DNA of 64,000 nucleotides from Breoghania sp. (GTDB lineage: Bacteria > Pseudomonadota > Alphaproteobacteria > Rhizobiales > Stappiaceae): the NCBI RefSeq assembly GCF_963674635.1, contig NZ_OY771475.1, positions 2,914,001 to 2,978,000 on the forward strand. The letters run 5' to 3'. A model generated the notes under the pieces. That model saw only the letters and a list, made by a program, of their open reading frames with translations. It was not told where the DNA came from and did no database searches. The position numbers and the translations under genes were made by a program. Positions 54,460 through 62,026 of this stretch are shown here, one piece after another (within the stretch, counting starts at the first letter, position 1; every line of letters begins with the position of its first letter).

Positions 54460-54536
54460 GTATCCGATTAAAAATAATCGCGCCTGTCCCGACGCCGCTT
54501 TCAGATCCGTGTATTCTCCACCTCCCGCTACGGCAT

Positions 54537-54567
54537 AAAAAAACGCCGACTAGAAGGCCGGCGTTTT
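54537..54567 (-). terminator. Terminator after the PRC-barrel gene
   Basis: On the minus strand a nine-bp stem (aaaacgccg with cggcgtttt) and ten-base loop are followed by a run of seven T. It ends the PRC-barrel transcript before the DUF883 promoter. Confidence 0.88.
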
Positions 54568-54619
54568 CTATTTGACGGAAAGGGCGGCAGGATCTGCCTC
54601 TTTCCCACTGTCAGAATGA

Positions 54620-55786
54620 CTAGCGCACAACGGCTTCCGGATTGGCCTTGTAGGCCTCCTCCGAATAGGTCGGATACGCCTTCAGCTCCTTCTCGGTGAC
54701 GCCAATGTGAATGCTCAGCTCACCTTCGGCATCCTTGGTGACCTCGACATTCGAGGCATCGAGCGCGACCGGCTTTTCACCGAGGCCCAGGAACCCGCCA
54801 ACATCGATGATATAGGCGACAAGCTCACCCTCGGGCGAGACGATGACATCGGAGACATCGCCGAGATCATTGCCATCCGCGCCGTAGACGACCGTCCCGA
54901 TCATTTCGTCCGCGCTCAGCACGGAAGGATCGACATTCATGGCGGCCAGATCACCGTCCTTGGTGCGCCCCACCTCGGCCTCGCCGGTCTTCATCGTCTC
55001 GACCGTCTTGTCGCCCGACCTCAGGTCGTCGGCGGTCATGTCCATCGTGGACTCACCCTCGGACGCCGGCATCTTGTTGGCCGCCTGATCCTTGGACATG
55101 TTGCCGTCCATGCCATCGGTCGACTGGTTGGAAGCCAGCTTGTCGATCACCGGGCTGTCAAAGGTCTTCTCGTCGTTGGTGCCGACGATTTCTTCCACGG
55201 GAATGCCGTCCCCGGCATTCAGCGTCGCACTGTCGGCGGCATCGCCGGACATCGTGTCATTGGAAGCCACCTTTTCGCCCGACGCCGTCTGCTCCGTGCT
55301 CATGGAGCTGTGCATCTCGTTGTCGGACTTATCGATCACGGAGCGATCGAATGCCGGGGCGGCCTCCAGATCCTCACGGGTGGCATCGATGCTCAGGATG
55401 CGCTCGCCATCGCGGCTCGTCCAGGCGACGCGGTCGAAATTGACCGCGATTTCGCGCTCACCCACGCCGAGGAAACCACCCGCACCGATCACGACGGCCG
55501 CAACCTCGCCTTCCGGCGTGATCACCACGTCATTGATGTCACCAACGGCCTCGGCCTCTTCGCCCGTGCCATTGTAGACGGTCTTGCCCATCAGCGAGGA
55601 GGCCATGATCTGGCCCTTGGTGGCCTGGATATAGCGGCCCATGGTCATGTCATCGGCCTTCGCGGACGCGGCCGCCGCGGTGGCGGGCTTTGCAGCGTTT
55701 TCGGCTGTTTTCCCAGCCTCTGTGGCAAGCGCGCCGGTGGTCAGCATCGCGGTCAGGGCGGTGGTCGTCAAAAGCGCACGGATCAT
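54620..55786 (-). CDS. Exported protein with two PRC-barrel domains
   Basis: A 388-residue protein with a signal peptide (MIRALLTTTALTAMLTTGAL). The first PRC barrel (SSLMGKTVYNGTGEEAEAVG and INDVVITPEGEVAAVVIGAG) is near residues 60-130, the second (LSADEMIGTVVYGADGNDLG and VIVSPEGELVAYIIDVGGFL) near 290-365. Between them lies an acidic, low-complexity linker of about 150 residues rich in Asp, Ser, Met and Thr. Such proteins are periplasmic in Rhizobiales and of unknown role. It is preceded by an exact EcfG promoter, giving a leader of about 90 nt. Confidence 0.9.
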   Translation of the reverse strand: MIRALLTTTALTAMLTTGALATEAGKTAENAAKPATAAAASAKADDMTMGRYIQATKGQIMASSLMGKTVYNGTGEEAEAVGDINDVVITPEGEVAAVVIGAGGFLGVGEREIAVNFDRVAWTSRDGERILSIDATREDLEAAPAFDRSVIDKSDNEMHSSMSTEQTASGEKVASNDTMSGDAADSATLNAGDGIPVEEIVGTNDEKTFDSPVIDKLASNQSTDGMDGNMSKDQAANKMPASEGESTMDMTADDLRSGDKTVETMKTGEAEVGRTKDGDLAAMNVDPSVLSADEMIGTVVYGADGNDLGDVSDVIVSPEGELVAYIIDVGGFLGLGEKPVALDASNVEVTKDAEGELSIHIGVTEKELKAYPTYSEEAYKANPEAVVR

Positions 55787-55884
55787 GATAAGATCTCCCA
55801 GTATGTCGTGTTTGGCATACAGGCCGCGCCGGGCGTCATGTTTTCGCAGACGTTGCGTCCGGCGTGGCCGTCTCATGCCACAAC

Positions 55885-55909
55885 AACGGAACGGACGAAC
55901 CAAAGTTCC
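55885..55909 (-). promoter_or_regulatory. EcfG promoter of the PRC-barrel gene
   Basis: Exact GGAAC at 55909-55905 and CGTT at 55888-55885, spacer 16, minus strand. The rest of the 400-bp spacer to 56185 holds no gene. Confidence 0.88.
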
Positions 55910-56090
55910 GCATCCAATTCAAAAATAAATTCGGAACCGGCAATCGGTTACAGGCGCGCAAAGCTATATATATTAAAGAGTGCCGCCCTCTCATTTTAGC
56001 CCAAGCACCATATCGGCCCGAAATACGTTTGAATGCGCGATGCCAGATTATCGGCTGCTTCATTTTATTTCATCGGATGCGATTTTCTGG

Positions 56091-56115
56091 TGAACCTTAT
56101 CGTCAATAGCGCGTT
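56091..56115 (+). promoter_or_regulatory. Near-consensus EcfG promoter of the DUF1328 gene
   Basis: TGAAC (one mismatch to GGAAC) at 56091-56095 and exact CGTT at 56112-56115, spacer 16, 70 bp before the ATG. Confidence 0.55.
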
Positions 56116-56185
56116 GTCACTTCAACGGCGCCAAGGCGCTGGATGTCAATCAGACGCTGAACACGCATCACCAGAGGAGTTTATC

Positions 56186-56365
56186 ATGTTCGGTTGGGCC
56201 ATTACCTTTCTGGTCGTCGCTCTTATTGCCGCGGTTCTTGGTTTCGGTGGTATTGCAGGTGCCGCAGTCGGCATTGCCAAGATCATCTTCTTCGTCGCGC
56301 TTGCGCTTCTTGTGATCTCGCTGGTCTACGGCGTTGTCACGGGTCGCCGACCGCCGGTTGCCTAA
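56186..56365 (+). CDS. DUF1328 small membrane protein
   Basis: A 59-residue protein, almost entirely two membrane helices (MFGWAITFLVVALIAAVLGF and AKIIFFVALALLVISLVYGV), the DUF1328/YtjA family. Commonly induced in stationary phase and stress; role unknown. GAGGAG is placed well before the ATG at 56186. It is convergent with the kinase-like gene. Confidence 0.92.
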   Translation: MFGWAITFLVVALIAAVLGFGGIAGAAVGIAKIIFFVALALLVISLVYGVVTGRRPPVA

Positions 56366-56462
56366 GAACGCCAACAAGACGCGATCAATGACCATCGCCC
56401 CGTCTTCCGCGACCGAGAGGTCGCCAGTGGAAGGCGGGGCGATGTCGTTTTCGGGTCTTGCT

Positions 56463-56516
56463 GGAAAACCAGGCTTGGCAGGAAAACCAGGCCTGGCAGG
56501 AAAATCAGGCTTCGCT
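56463..56516. repeat. Three 18-bp tandem repeats
   Basis: The unit ggaaaaccaggcytggca occurs at 56463 and 56481, with a degenerate third copy at 56499. It lies just after and partly overlaps the 3' end of the HisKA_2 gene on the other strand. Confidence 0.85.
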
Positions 56517-58115
56517 GATTGGAAGGATGAGGGTCACGATGCCCTCGGCCAGTTCGTATTGGGCAGACAGCTGCGCAAGATAGGCGCGCATCAGACGCGT
56601 CCGCATGGGGCGGTGCGGATCGTCATCCTGGCCCGCCAGATAGCCATCGGGACCGCGAATCTCCACCCGCGCGCGCTCGCCTTCCGGCACGATGGTGATC
56701 GTGATCTGCTCGGCAGGTGCCAGGTGGTCGAAGCGCGGGGGGAGGAGCTCGGCCAAGATGAAGGCAAGGGGGATCGCCTTGTCGAGCACAATGGTGGTGT
56801 GCGCGGCTTTGCCCACTTCAAAGCGAACCCGACCGGATGGCAGTCGAACCGGCTCGCGCAGGGCATCGACGACTTCGCGCACCAGATCCTCCAGCCCGAC
56901 ATCCGTTCCTTCATTGGTGGCGTAGGAAACGCGAAAGGCCGCGGAAATGCCCTGCACCCGCTCAAGCGCCACCCGCAGGGTCGCCTTGTCGCTGGCAAGC
57001 GTCGCCTCACGGCGCTGCATGCCCACCAGACTTGCGATCATCTGCAGGGTGTTCTTGATACGGTGGTGCAATTCGCGGGTCAGGCGCTGCTGTTCGGCAA
57101 GCGAATTTTCCAGATCCTTCGTGCGATAGGCTATGCGGTCGGCCATCATGTCGAAGGTCATGCCGAGAAGCTGGATTTCGGCAGGGGCGCGCTCAAGCTG
57201 TCCCACGCGCGCTTCGGTATCTCCGGCCCCGTACCGGCGGAAGGTGCCATAGATGTGGCGCAGGTAGCGCAGCAGAAAACGCTGCATGCCGAAACGCAGC
57301 ACCACAAAGACCGCGGCCAGCAGCGTCACCGGCAGAAGCAGCGCGCGCGCCACGCTCAACCACGGCTCGAAAGCCGCCTGTTCGGGCAGAACGCCGGTGG
57401 CAATGCGGAAATCGGTGCCGGACACCGGCACGACGGAAATCAGCCATCCATCCTCGGACGGCAGGTTCCGGGTGGCAGTCCCTTGCGCCAGGTCCGCCTT
57501 GTCGAGCAAATCGAGAAACGCTTCCTTGTCCTGGCTGCGATCTGAATACTCGGCAAGGATCTTTCCGGCGGGATCGAGCAGGGCGAAGCTGGCATGGCCG
57601 GATGTGGTGGCGACAATCGGCGCGATGAGCACGGAGCGCGGCCTCAGGCCGATCGAGATGGCAACGCGATCATTTCCGGATCTGCGCGTAACGACGATCG
57701 CCTCACGCTCACTCGCATCGATATCCGTCGGTTCGGCGGAAACCACACTCCCCTCGCGGTACCGTGTGCGAGCGCAATGCGGAAATCCATCGATGACCAC
57801 ACGCAAACTCATCGCCGAAGGTAGCTGGTCCTGCAACGCCGCAAAGACCGCATCGCATTCGATGGCGGTGGGCCGATCACGCAGCACAAGGCCCGCCGCG
57901 AAGCCCTCCGCGCGCGCGATGATCTTCGCGCTCGACTGGCCGGTCAGGCGCGCATAATCAATGAATTCCGATCGCGCCGCCTCCGCTCGCCGCACATGGT
58001 CGGCATACGAAAAGGCGAAAGCGAGCGCCGCAAGTGGAATGAGGGCGCCCGCTATATAGCCGAAAAGACGGCGATCGATCTTGGAACTTGTTGTTGGAAG
58101 CTTAGCCCATGGCAC
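56505..58115 (-). CDS. HisKA_2-type sensor protein with degenerate ATPase domain
   Basis: A 536-residue membrane protein: helix 1 (IAGALIPLAALAFAFSYA), a large periplasmic sensor region, helix 2 (ALLLPVTLLAAVFVVLRFG), a HAMP-like region (YGAGDTEARVGQLERAP) and the phospho-His segment RELHHRIKNTLQMIASLVGM (near residue 350), the HisKA_2 pattern of GSR kinases. The ATPase part is unusual: the N box, normally ELVTNALKHA-like, reads LAFILAELLPPRFDHLAP, and no clear G boxes follow. It may act as a PhyR phosphatase or non-catalytic partner rather than a kinase (inference). The GTG at 58115 overlaps the ecfG end; the start is uncertain. Confidence 0.85.
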   Translation of the reverse strand: MPWAKLPTTSSKIDRRLFGYIAGALIPLAALAFAFSYADHVRRAEAARSEFIDYARLTGQSSAKIIARAEGFAAGLVLRDRPTAIECDAVFAALQDQLPSAMSLRVVIDGFPHCARTRYREGSVVSAEPTDIDASEREAIVVTRRSGNDRVAISIGLRPRSVLIAPIVATTSGHASFALLDPAGKILAEYSDRSQDKEAFLDLLDKADLAQGTATRNLPSEDGWLISVVPVSGTDFRIATGVLPEQAAFEPWLSVARALLLPVTLLAAVFVVLRFGMQRFLLRYLRHIYGTFRRYGAGDTEARVGQLERAPAEIQLLGMTFDMMADRIAYRTKDLENSLAEQQRLTRELHHRIKNTLQMIASLVGMQRREATLASDKATLRVALERVQGISAAFRVSYATNEGTDVGLEDLVREVVDALREPVRLPSGRVRFEVGKAAHTTIVLDKAIPLAFILAELLPPRFDHLAPAEQITITIVPEGERARVEIRGPDGYLAGQDDDPHRPMRTRLMRAYLAQLSAQYELAEGIVTLILPISEA

Positions 58116-58680
58116 GACTTTTGGCCGTCGGTACTGAGGTGATTGACAGGACCGCCTGAGCGGAACCATCGGGGCCGAACTCGTCGGCGGAAGAAACGCT
58201 TAGCATCTCCGCCAGCTTTGCCCGGGCACGGTTGACGCGGCTTTTTACAGTACCAATGGCACATCCGCAAATTTCGGCCGCTTCCTCGTAGGAAAAACCC
58301 GACGCTCCGATCAGAATCAGCGCCTCGCGCTGATCATCGGGAAGCTTGTCGAGGGCGGTCCGAAAATCCGCGAAATCCAGATGCCCCTGCTGCTGCGGAT
58401 GCTCGGCCAGATTGGCCGCATAGGTACCATCGCTGTCCTGCACCTCCCGCTTCGCCTTGCGGCAGTTGGAATAGAAGGTGTTGCGCAGGATCGTAAAAAG
58501 CCAGGCCCGCATGTTGGTGCCAGCTGTGAAGGAGTGGAAGTTGCCCCACGCTTTCATCAGAGATTCCTGCACCAGATCGTCGGCGCGATCACCGGCCCCG
58601 GTCAACGAGGCGGCAAAGGCACGCATGCTGGGAATACAGGCCACGAATTCGTTGCGCAGTTCCGGCGTAACTTCAGCCAT
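58102..58680 (-). CDS. ecfG: RNA polymerase sigma factor EcfG
   Basis: A 192-residue group-15 ECF sigma factor, master of the alphaproteobacterial GSR. Region 2 has ADDLVQESLMKAWGNFHSF and NMRAWLFTILRNTFYSNCRK; region 4 has LPDDQREALILIGASGFSYE and EEAAEICGCAIGTVKSRVNR, all typical. It recognises GGAAC-N16/17-CGTT promoters. The start overlaps the nepR copy 2 stop by eight bp, indicating coupling with its anti-sigma; the HisKA_2 gene overlaps its end. Confidence 0.97.
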   Translation of the reverse strand: MAEVTPELRNEFVACIPSMRAFAASLTGAGDRADDLVQESLMKAWGNFHSFTAGTNMRAWLFTILRNTFYSNCRKAKREVQDSDGTYAANLAEHPQQQGHLDFADFRTALDKLPDDQREALILIGASGFSYEEAAEICGCAIGTVKSRVNRARAKLAEMLSVSSADEFGPDGSAQAVLSITSVPTAKSRAMG

Positions 58681-58885
58681 CGTTATTACGCTCCCGACCG
58701 GAGTCCGCCGGACTCGCCTCTTCCAGCTGTTGCAACAGCATGGCGATCCGGTCCGGGACCGGCTCATCAAGCACACTGTCATAGATCGACTTCAGCTGTG
58801 TGCCGATCTTGGACTGGATATCATCACTGAAGCCAATGCCTTGACGGCGAAGATTGTCTTCATCAGCCATGACGTCTCTTTTCAT
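58673..58885 (-). CDS. nepR: NepR anti-sigma factor, copy 2
   Basis: A 70-residue protein with NepR core KIGTQLKSIYDSVLDEPVPD followed by RIAMLLQQLEEA. It is in the position directly before ecfG with which it overlaps, so it is probably the main anti-sigma. GAGAGG eight bases before ATG 58885 supports that start; an in-frame ATG at 58870 is possible. It differs clearly from copy 1, which has GEGIPDRFLDLL. Confidence 0.93.
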   Translation of the reverse strand: MKRDVMADEDNLRRQGIGFSDDIQSKIGTQLKSIYDSVLDEPVPDRIAMLLQQLEEASPADSGRERNNDG

Positions 58886-59056
58886 GGTTTCATCCTCTCG
58901 CCGGTTCCGGCAAGGCCTCGTTTCGGCTTGTCAGTCTCGGCGTCACTCACGCCCGATACGCAGGGCGGCGCGACCATGATGGGCCCGACAGCCCTCGGAT
59001 CGCCTCAGACAACGCAACCGGTGCACACGCCTCCGATCGCCAAACGCTAGGAAGGA

Positions 59057-59081
59057 AACGCACCTGATACGCGTCGGTTCC
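59057..59081 (-). promoter_or_regulatory. EcfG promoter of the nepR2-ecfG operon
   Basis: Exact GGAAC at 59081-59077 and CGTT at 59060-59057, spacer 16, minus strand, about 170 bp before nepR copy 2: an autoregulatory promoter. Confidence 0.85.
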
Positions 59082-59146
59082 ATCCAAAGTGAAAAAATTT
59101 CCGCAATGTCATGCCGCATTCAGGGCATGACATTGCAGCACCCGGT

Positions 59147-59338
59147 TCAGGCGTATGAGGCGCGCGACGGCCCTGCCATCAACCAGAGCAAAAAGCCGAT
59201 CAGCGGCAGCAACAGAATCAGCACGACCCACAGTACCTTGGAACCCGTGGATGCACCGGATCCGAGAATTTTCACGATCGCGTAGACATCCAGAACCAGT
59301 ATCACGAGGCCCATCAGGCCACCAACTTCGATACCCAT
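59147..59338 (-). CDS. PLDc_N-domain small membrane protein
   Basis: A 63-residue protein with two membrane helices (GLMGLVILVLDVYAIVKIL and VLWVVLILLLPLIGFLLWLM) in the phospholipase_D-nuclease N-terminal pattern, a stand-alone membrane module. AAGGAGAAAG lies just before the ATG. Function unknown; placed between two EcfG promoters. Confidence 0.85.
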   Translation of the reverse strand: MGIEVGGLMGLVILVLDVYAIVKILGSGASTGSKVLWVVLILLLPLIGFLLWLMAGPSRASYA

Positions 59339-59411
59339 CGTCTTTCTCCTTGATCATCGACGCCGGATAGCCCTGAGGGCCGGTCAACCGCGCGCACGCC
59401 TGCCGCACCCG

Positions 59412-59597
59412 TCACGCGGGCGAAGAAAGGATGATTGCTGGTCGATCCACCGTCGCGGTGAAGTTCTGCGAAAGCGCCCACAGGCTCTGAGAAACCAGGT
59501 AAAGGAGGCAGGCGGCCAACAGGCCAGCGAGAACGAGCACCGCCGGATGTGTTCGCGGCTTCCGGCCATCGCTCTTGCGCGGCGATTGTTTCGTCAT
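59412..59597 (-). CDS. Small single-helix membrane protein
   Basis: A 61-residue protein with a basic N-terminus (MTKQSPRKSDGRKPR), one membrane helix (AVLVLAGLLAACLLYLVSQS) and a short tail. No family recognised. AGGAGG seven to eight bases before ATG 59597 supports the start; an exact EcfG promoter lies 107 bp upstream. Confidence 0.7.
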   Translation of the reverse strand: MTKQSPRKSDGRKPRTHPAVLVLAGLLAACLLYLVSQSLWALSQNFTATVDRPAIILSSPA

Positions 59598-59703
59598 CGC
59601 GAGTTCCTCCTGACAGGTCCGGGTTTCACCTCTCCACTTATTCGCGGGGTGGGCCAAAACCCGGCACCGATGGCCCCGCAGAGCGCCAGTTATTCAGCGA
59701 ACC

Positions 59704-59729
59704 AACGCAAGGAGAGGCCGGAAAGTTCC
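59704..59729 (-). promoter_or_regulatory. EcfG promoter upstream of the small membrane protein gene
   Basis: Exact GGAAC at 59729-59725 and CGTT at 59707-59704, spacer 17, minus strand. Confidence 0.8.
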
Positions 59730-59847
59730 GGCCCAATCGGTGCGACATGAAAACCAGCCATGGAACGGCTCTCGAAGGCGATGCAGAAGGGATGCTGCAA
59801 CCCCTCGCCAGGCGGTCGTTGCGATCTGCGCGACTGCCAGGCGGCGG

Positions 59848-60753
59848 CTATCGCCCTTGCGCCAGTGTCCAGTTCAAGAGCCGCCACCAGTCGGTCATGC
59901 GGATGGGGGTGCCATGTGAGCCGGTGGCGAACACGGTCATGCGTGTCGGATAACCCGCCTCGTGCAGTTTGCGGAAAAAGGCGGTCTGTTCGCCAACCGG
60001 ATAGACCGGGTCGTCACCACCATGGGTGATGTAGAGCGGCAGACGGGCGCGATAGGCGGATGTGTGAACGAAGTCGGAATTGGGCGCGCCGCCGATGATC
60101 GCCATGCCGGCCAGACGCGAGACCGTTTCTGCGTTGCGCGCAGCCCCCCAGCAGATGAAGCTTCCCATGGAGGCGCAGGCGAGGATGACGGGACGCTTCT
60201 TGTTGCGGTCGTGGACGCGCTTGACCAGACGGCTGATCGCGTCGACGCCGTCCTGTTCGAAATCGCGCACGGTGGGCGCATAGTAGCTTCCACCGTTCTG
60301 GACGATGAGGTTCTTCAGCCGGTTGAAATTGCCGCCAAACGTGTAATCGTTGACACCAAGCCGGCGGTCGCCGCCGCGCCCGTGAATGAAGATGACAGCG
60401 AAATCGGCTCCGCGCTTGGCGCCGACACGCGCAAACTCGACCTTGTGCGCGCCCAGGCTGAGCGTTTCATTCGCCTGCAGGCGCGTGACACGGCTGGAGA
60501 CATAAGCCTCCTTCACCCGCTTTTCCGGCACCGCGTCGCGGCCATAGAGGTCGCGCTGCTTGGAATAATCGACCACGACCCGCGCGCCGTCATCGCTCAC
60601 GTCGCTGATGGGAAGGTCGGAGAAGAGCTCGTTCTTGAAGGCTTTCAGCGGCAGATCATAGGCGTGCGCGGACGGGGTGGGCGAGGCAAGACCGGCAAGG
60701 AATGCGCAAAACAGGATGGCTCGGAAAGACGGCAGGTGGGATATCGGTCGCAT
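59848..60753 (-). CDS. Exported alpha/beta hydrolase
   Basis: A 301-residue protein with a signal peptide (FRAILFCAFLAGLASPTPSA ending near SAHA). The hydrolase fold shows FAVIFIHGRGGDRRLG (oxyanion region), the nucleophile elbow ILACASMGSFICWG with Ser in A-S-M-G, LYITHGGDDPVYPVGE (acid) and TGSHGTPIRM (His). Substrate unknown; probably periplasmic. ATG 60753 is chosen because the longer frame lacks domain features before it. Confidence 0.85.
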   Translation of the reverse strand: MRPISHLPSFRAILFCAFLAGLASPTPSAHAYDLPLKAFKNELFSDLPISDVSDDGARVVVDYSKQRDLYGRDAVPEKRVKEAYVSSRVTRLQANETLSLGAHKVEFARVGAKRGADFAVIFIHGRGGDRRLGVNDYTFGGNFNRLKNLIVQNGGSYYAPTVRDFEQDGVDAISRLVKRVHDRNKKRPVILACASMGSFICWGAARNAETVSRLAGMAIIGGAPNSDFVHTSAYRARLPLYITHGGDDPVYPVGEQTAFFRKLHEAGYPTRMTVFATGSHGTPIRMTDWWRLLNWTLAQGR

Positions 60754-60966
60754 TGCGCTCGCTGATCGTTTCGGGGCGTCGACAGGAATGAGCTGCTGAC
60801 AGGGAGCGGCACTGTGGCAAGCAGCCGGACCGATTGCAACACGGCGTTGCCCCCGCTTACGGATTGAGCGCATACCGGGCATATCCTTGCGGCAACGCCC
60901 TTTGCCGCAAGGACATTGCACGTTAATCTCGCGCGCAAACTCATACACTTGCCCCGAAAGACCGCC

Positions 60967-61830
60967 ATGCCAGCCGACCTGACGATCCGCACCATGACAC
61001 CGCACGATCTTGCGCTGACGCTGGACTGGGCGCGCGAGGAGGGCTGGAATCCGGGGCTTGAGGACGCCGCCGCCTTCCGCTGTGCGGATCCGGACGGGTT
61101 CCTCATGGGTTTCGTGGATGACGAGCCGGTTGCCGCCATTTCGGTGGTGGCCTACGGGACGGCGTTCAGCTTTCTCGGGCTTTATATCTGCCGACCGGAA
61201 TTTCGCGGCAAGGGATATGGCTGGGCCCTGTGGCAGGCGGGGCTTGCGCGCCTGGAGACGGTTGCCCCCGGCGGCACGATCGGGCTCGACGGTGTCATCG
61301 CCCAGCAGGACAACTATGCCCGCAGCGGCTTTGTACGCGCCCATCGCAATATCCGCTATGGCGGCCTCTCGATGGTCGACACGCCGCCCGATCCCCGTCT
61401 CAACCGCATTGGCCAGGGGCTTTTCCCAACTGTTCGCGACTATGATCGCGCCTTTTTCGGGGTCGACCGCGAGCTGTTTCTGAAAAGCTGGCTCGCGCCG
61501 GATGCAAGGACCCACATGGGGTTTGCGCTCATCGAGGACGGCGCCTTGCGCGGCTACGGAGCCATCCGCGCCTGCGAGGAAGGGTTCAAGATCGGGCCGC
61601 TCTTTGCCGAGGATGACGAGAGCGCCGACATCCTCTTTCGGGCGCTCGCCGGTCAGGCCAAGGGACGGATGGTCTATCTCGATCTGCCCGAACCAAACGA
61701 GGTGGCCGCGCGCATGGCGGAACGCTACGAGCTGTCGCCCGAATTCGAGACCGCCCGCATGTACCGCGGCACCGACCCGAAGCTGCCGGTGGAGCGCATA
61801 TTCGGCATCACGACTTTCGAACTCGGCTAG
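60967..61830 (+). CDS. GNAT acetyltransferase with C-terminal YitH/DUF1248-like domain
   Basis: A 287-residue protein. Residues 1-130 are a GNAT domain with LTIRTMTPHDLALTLDWARE, FLGLYICRPEFRGKGYGWAL (acetyl-CoA loop R-G-K-G-Y-G) and QQDNYARSGFVRAHRNIRYG. The second half (GFALIEDGALRGYGAIRACE, KIGPLFAEDDESADILF) is the acetyltransferase-like tail of the YitH family. Substrate unknown. An in-frame ATG at 60916 is less likely. Confidence 0.88.
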   Translation: MPADLTIRTMTPHDLALTLDWAREEGWNPGLEDAAAFRCADPDGFLMGFVDDEPVAAISVVAYGTAFSFLGLYICRPEFRGKGYGWALWQAGLARLETVAPGGTIGLDGVIAQQDNYARSGFVRAHRNIRYGGLSMVDTPPDPRLNRIGQGLFPTVRDYDRAFFGVDRELFLKSWLAPDARTHMGFALIEDGALRGYGAIRACEEGFKIGPLFAEDDESADILFRALAGQAKGRMVYLDLPEPNEVAARMAERYELSPEFETARMYRGTDPKLPVERIFGITTFELG

Positions 61831-62026
61831 GCCGTGAGCCTTCGCGCGCAGAGAGGCAGCTCACCTTGCCCCCGTCTGCGGGAGCAAACGCCCGGATCCT
61901 GCCCCATCCCGTGGCGCGCGCTTGCGCCCGTCGCACCGCAGGCCATCGCACTGTCTGCAAGTGCGCCACGTTGTTTCGCAACCTCAGGGCTTGCGACCCG
62001 CCGATGCCTGCCAGGAGACAAGGCCC

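Noticed and set aside
56334..57545. Plus-strand frame of 403 codons with collagen-like GKPGLA repeats
   Set aside because: It lies opposite the HisKA_2 gene; the repeats come from the 18-bp DNA repeat and the rest lacks coding character.
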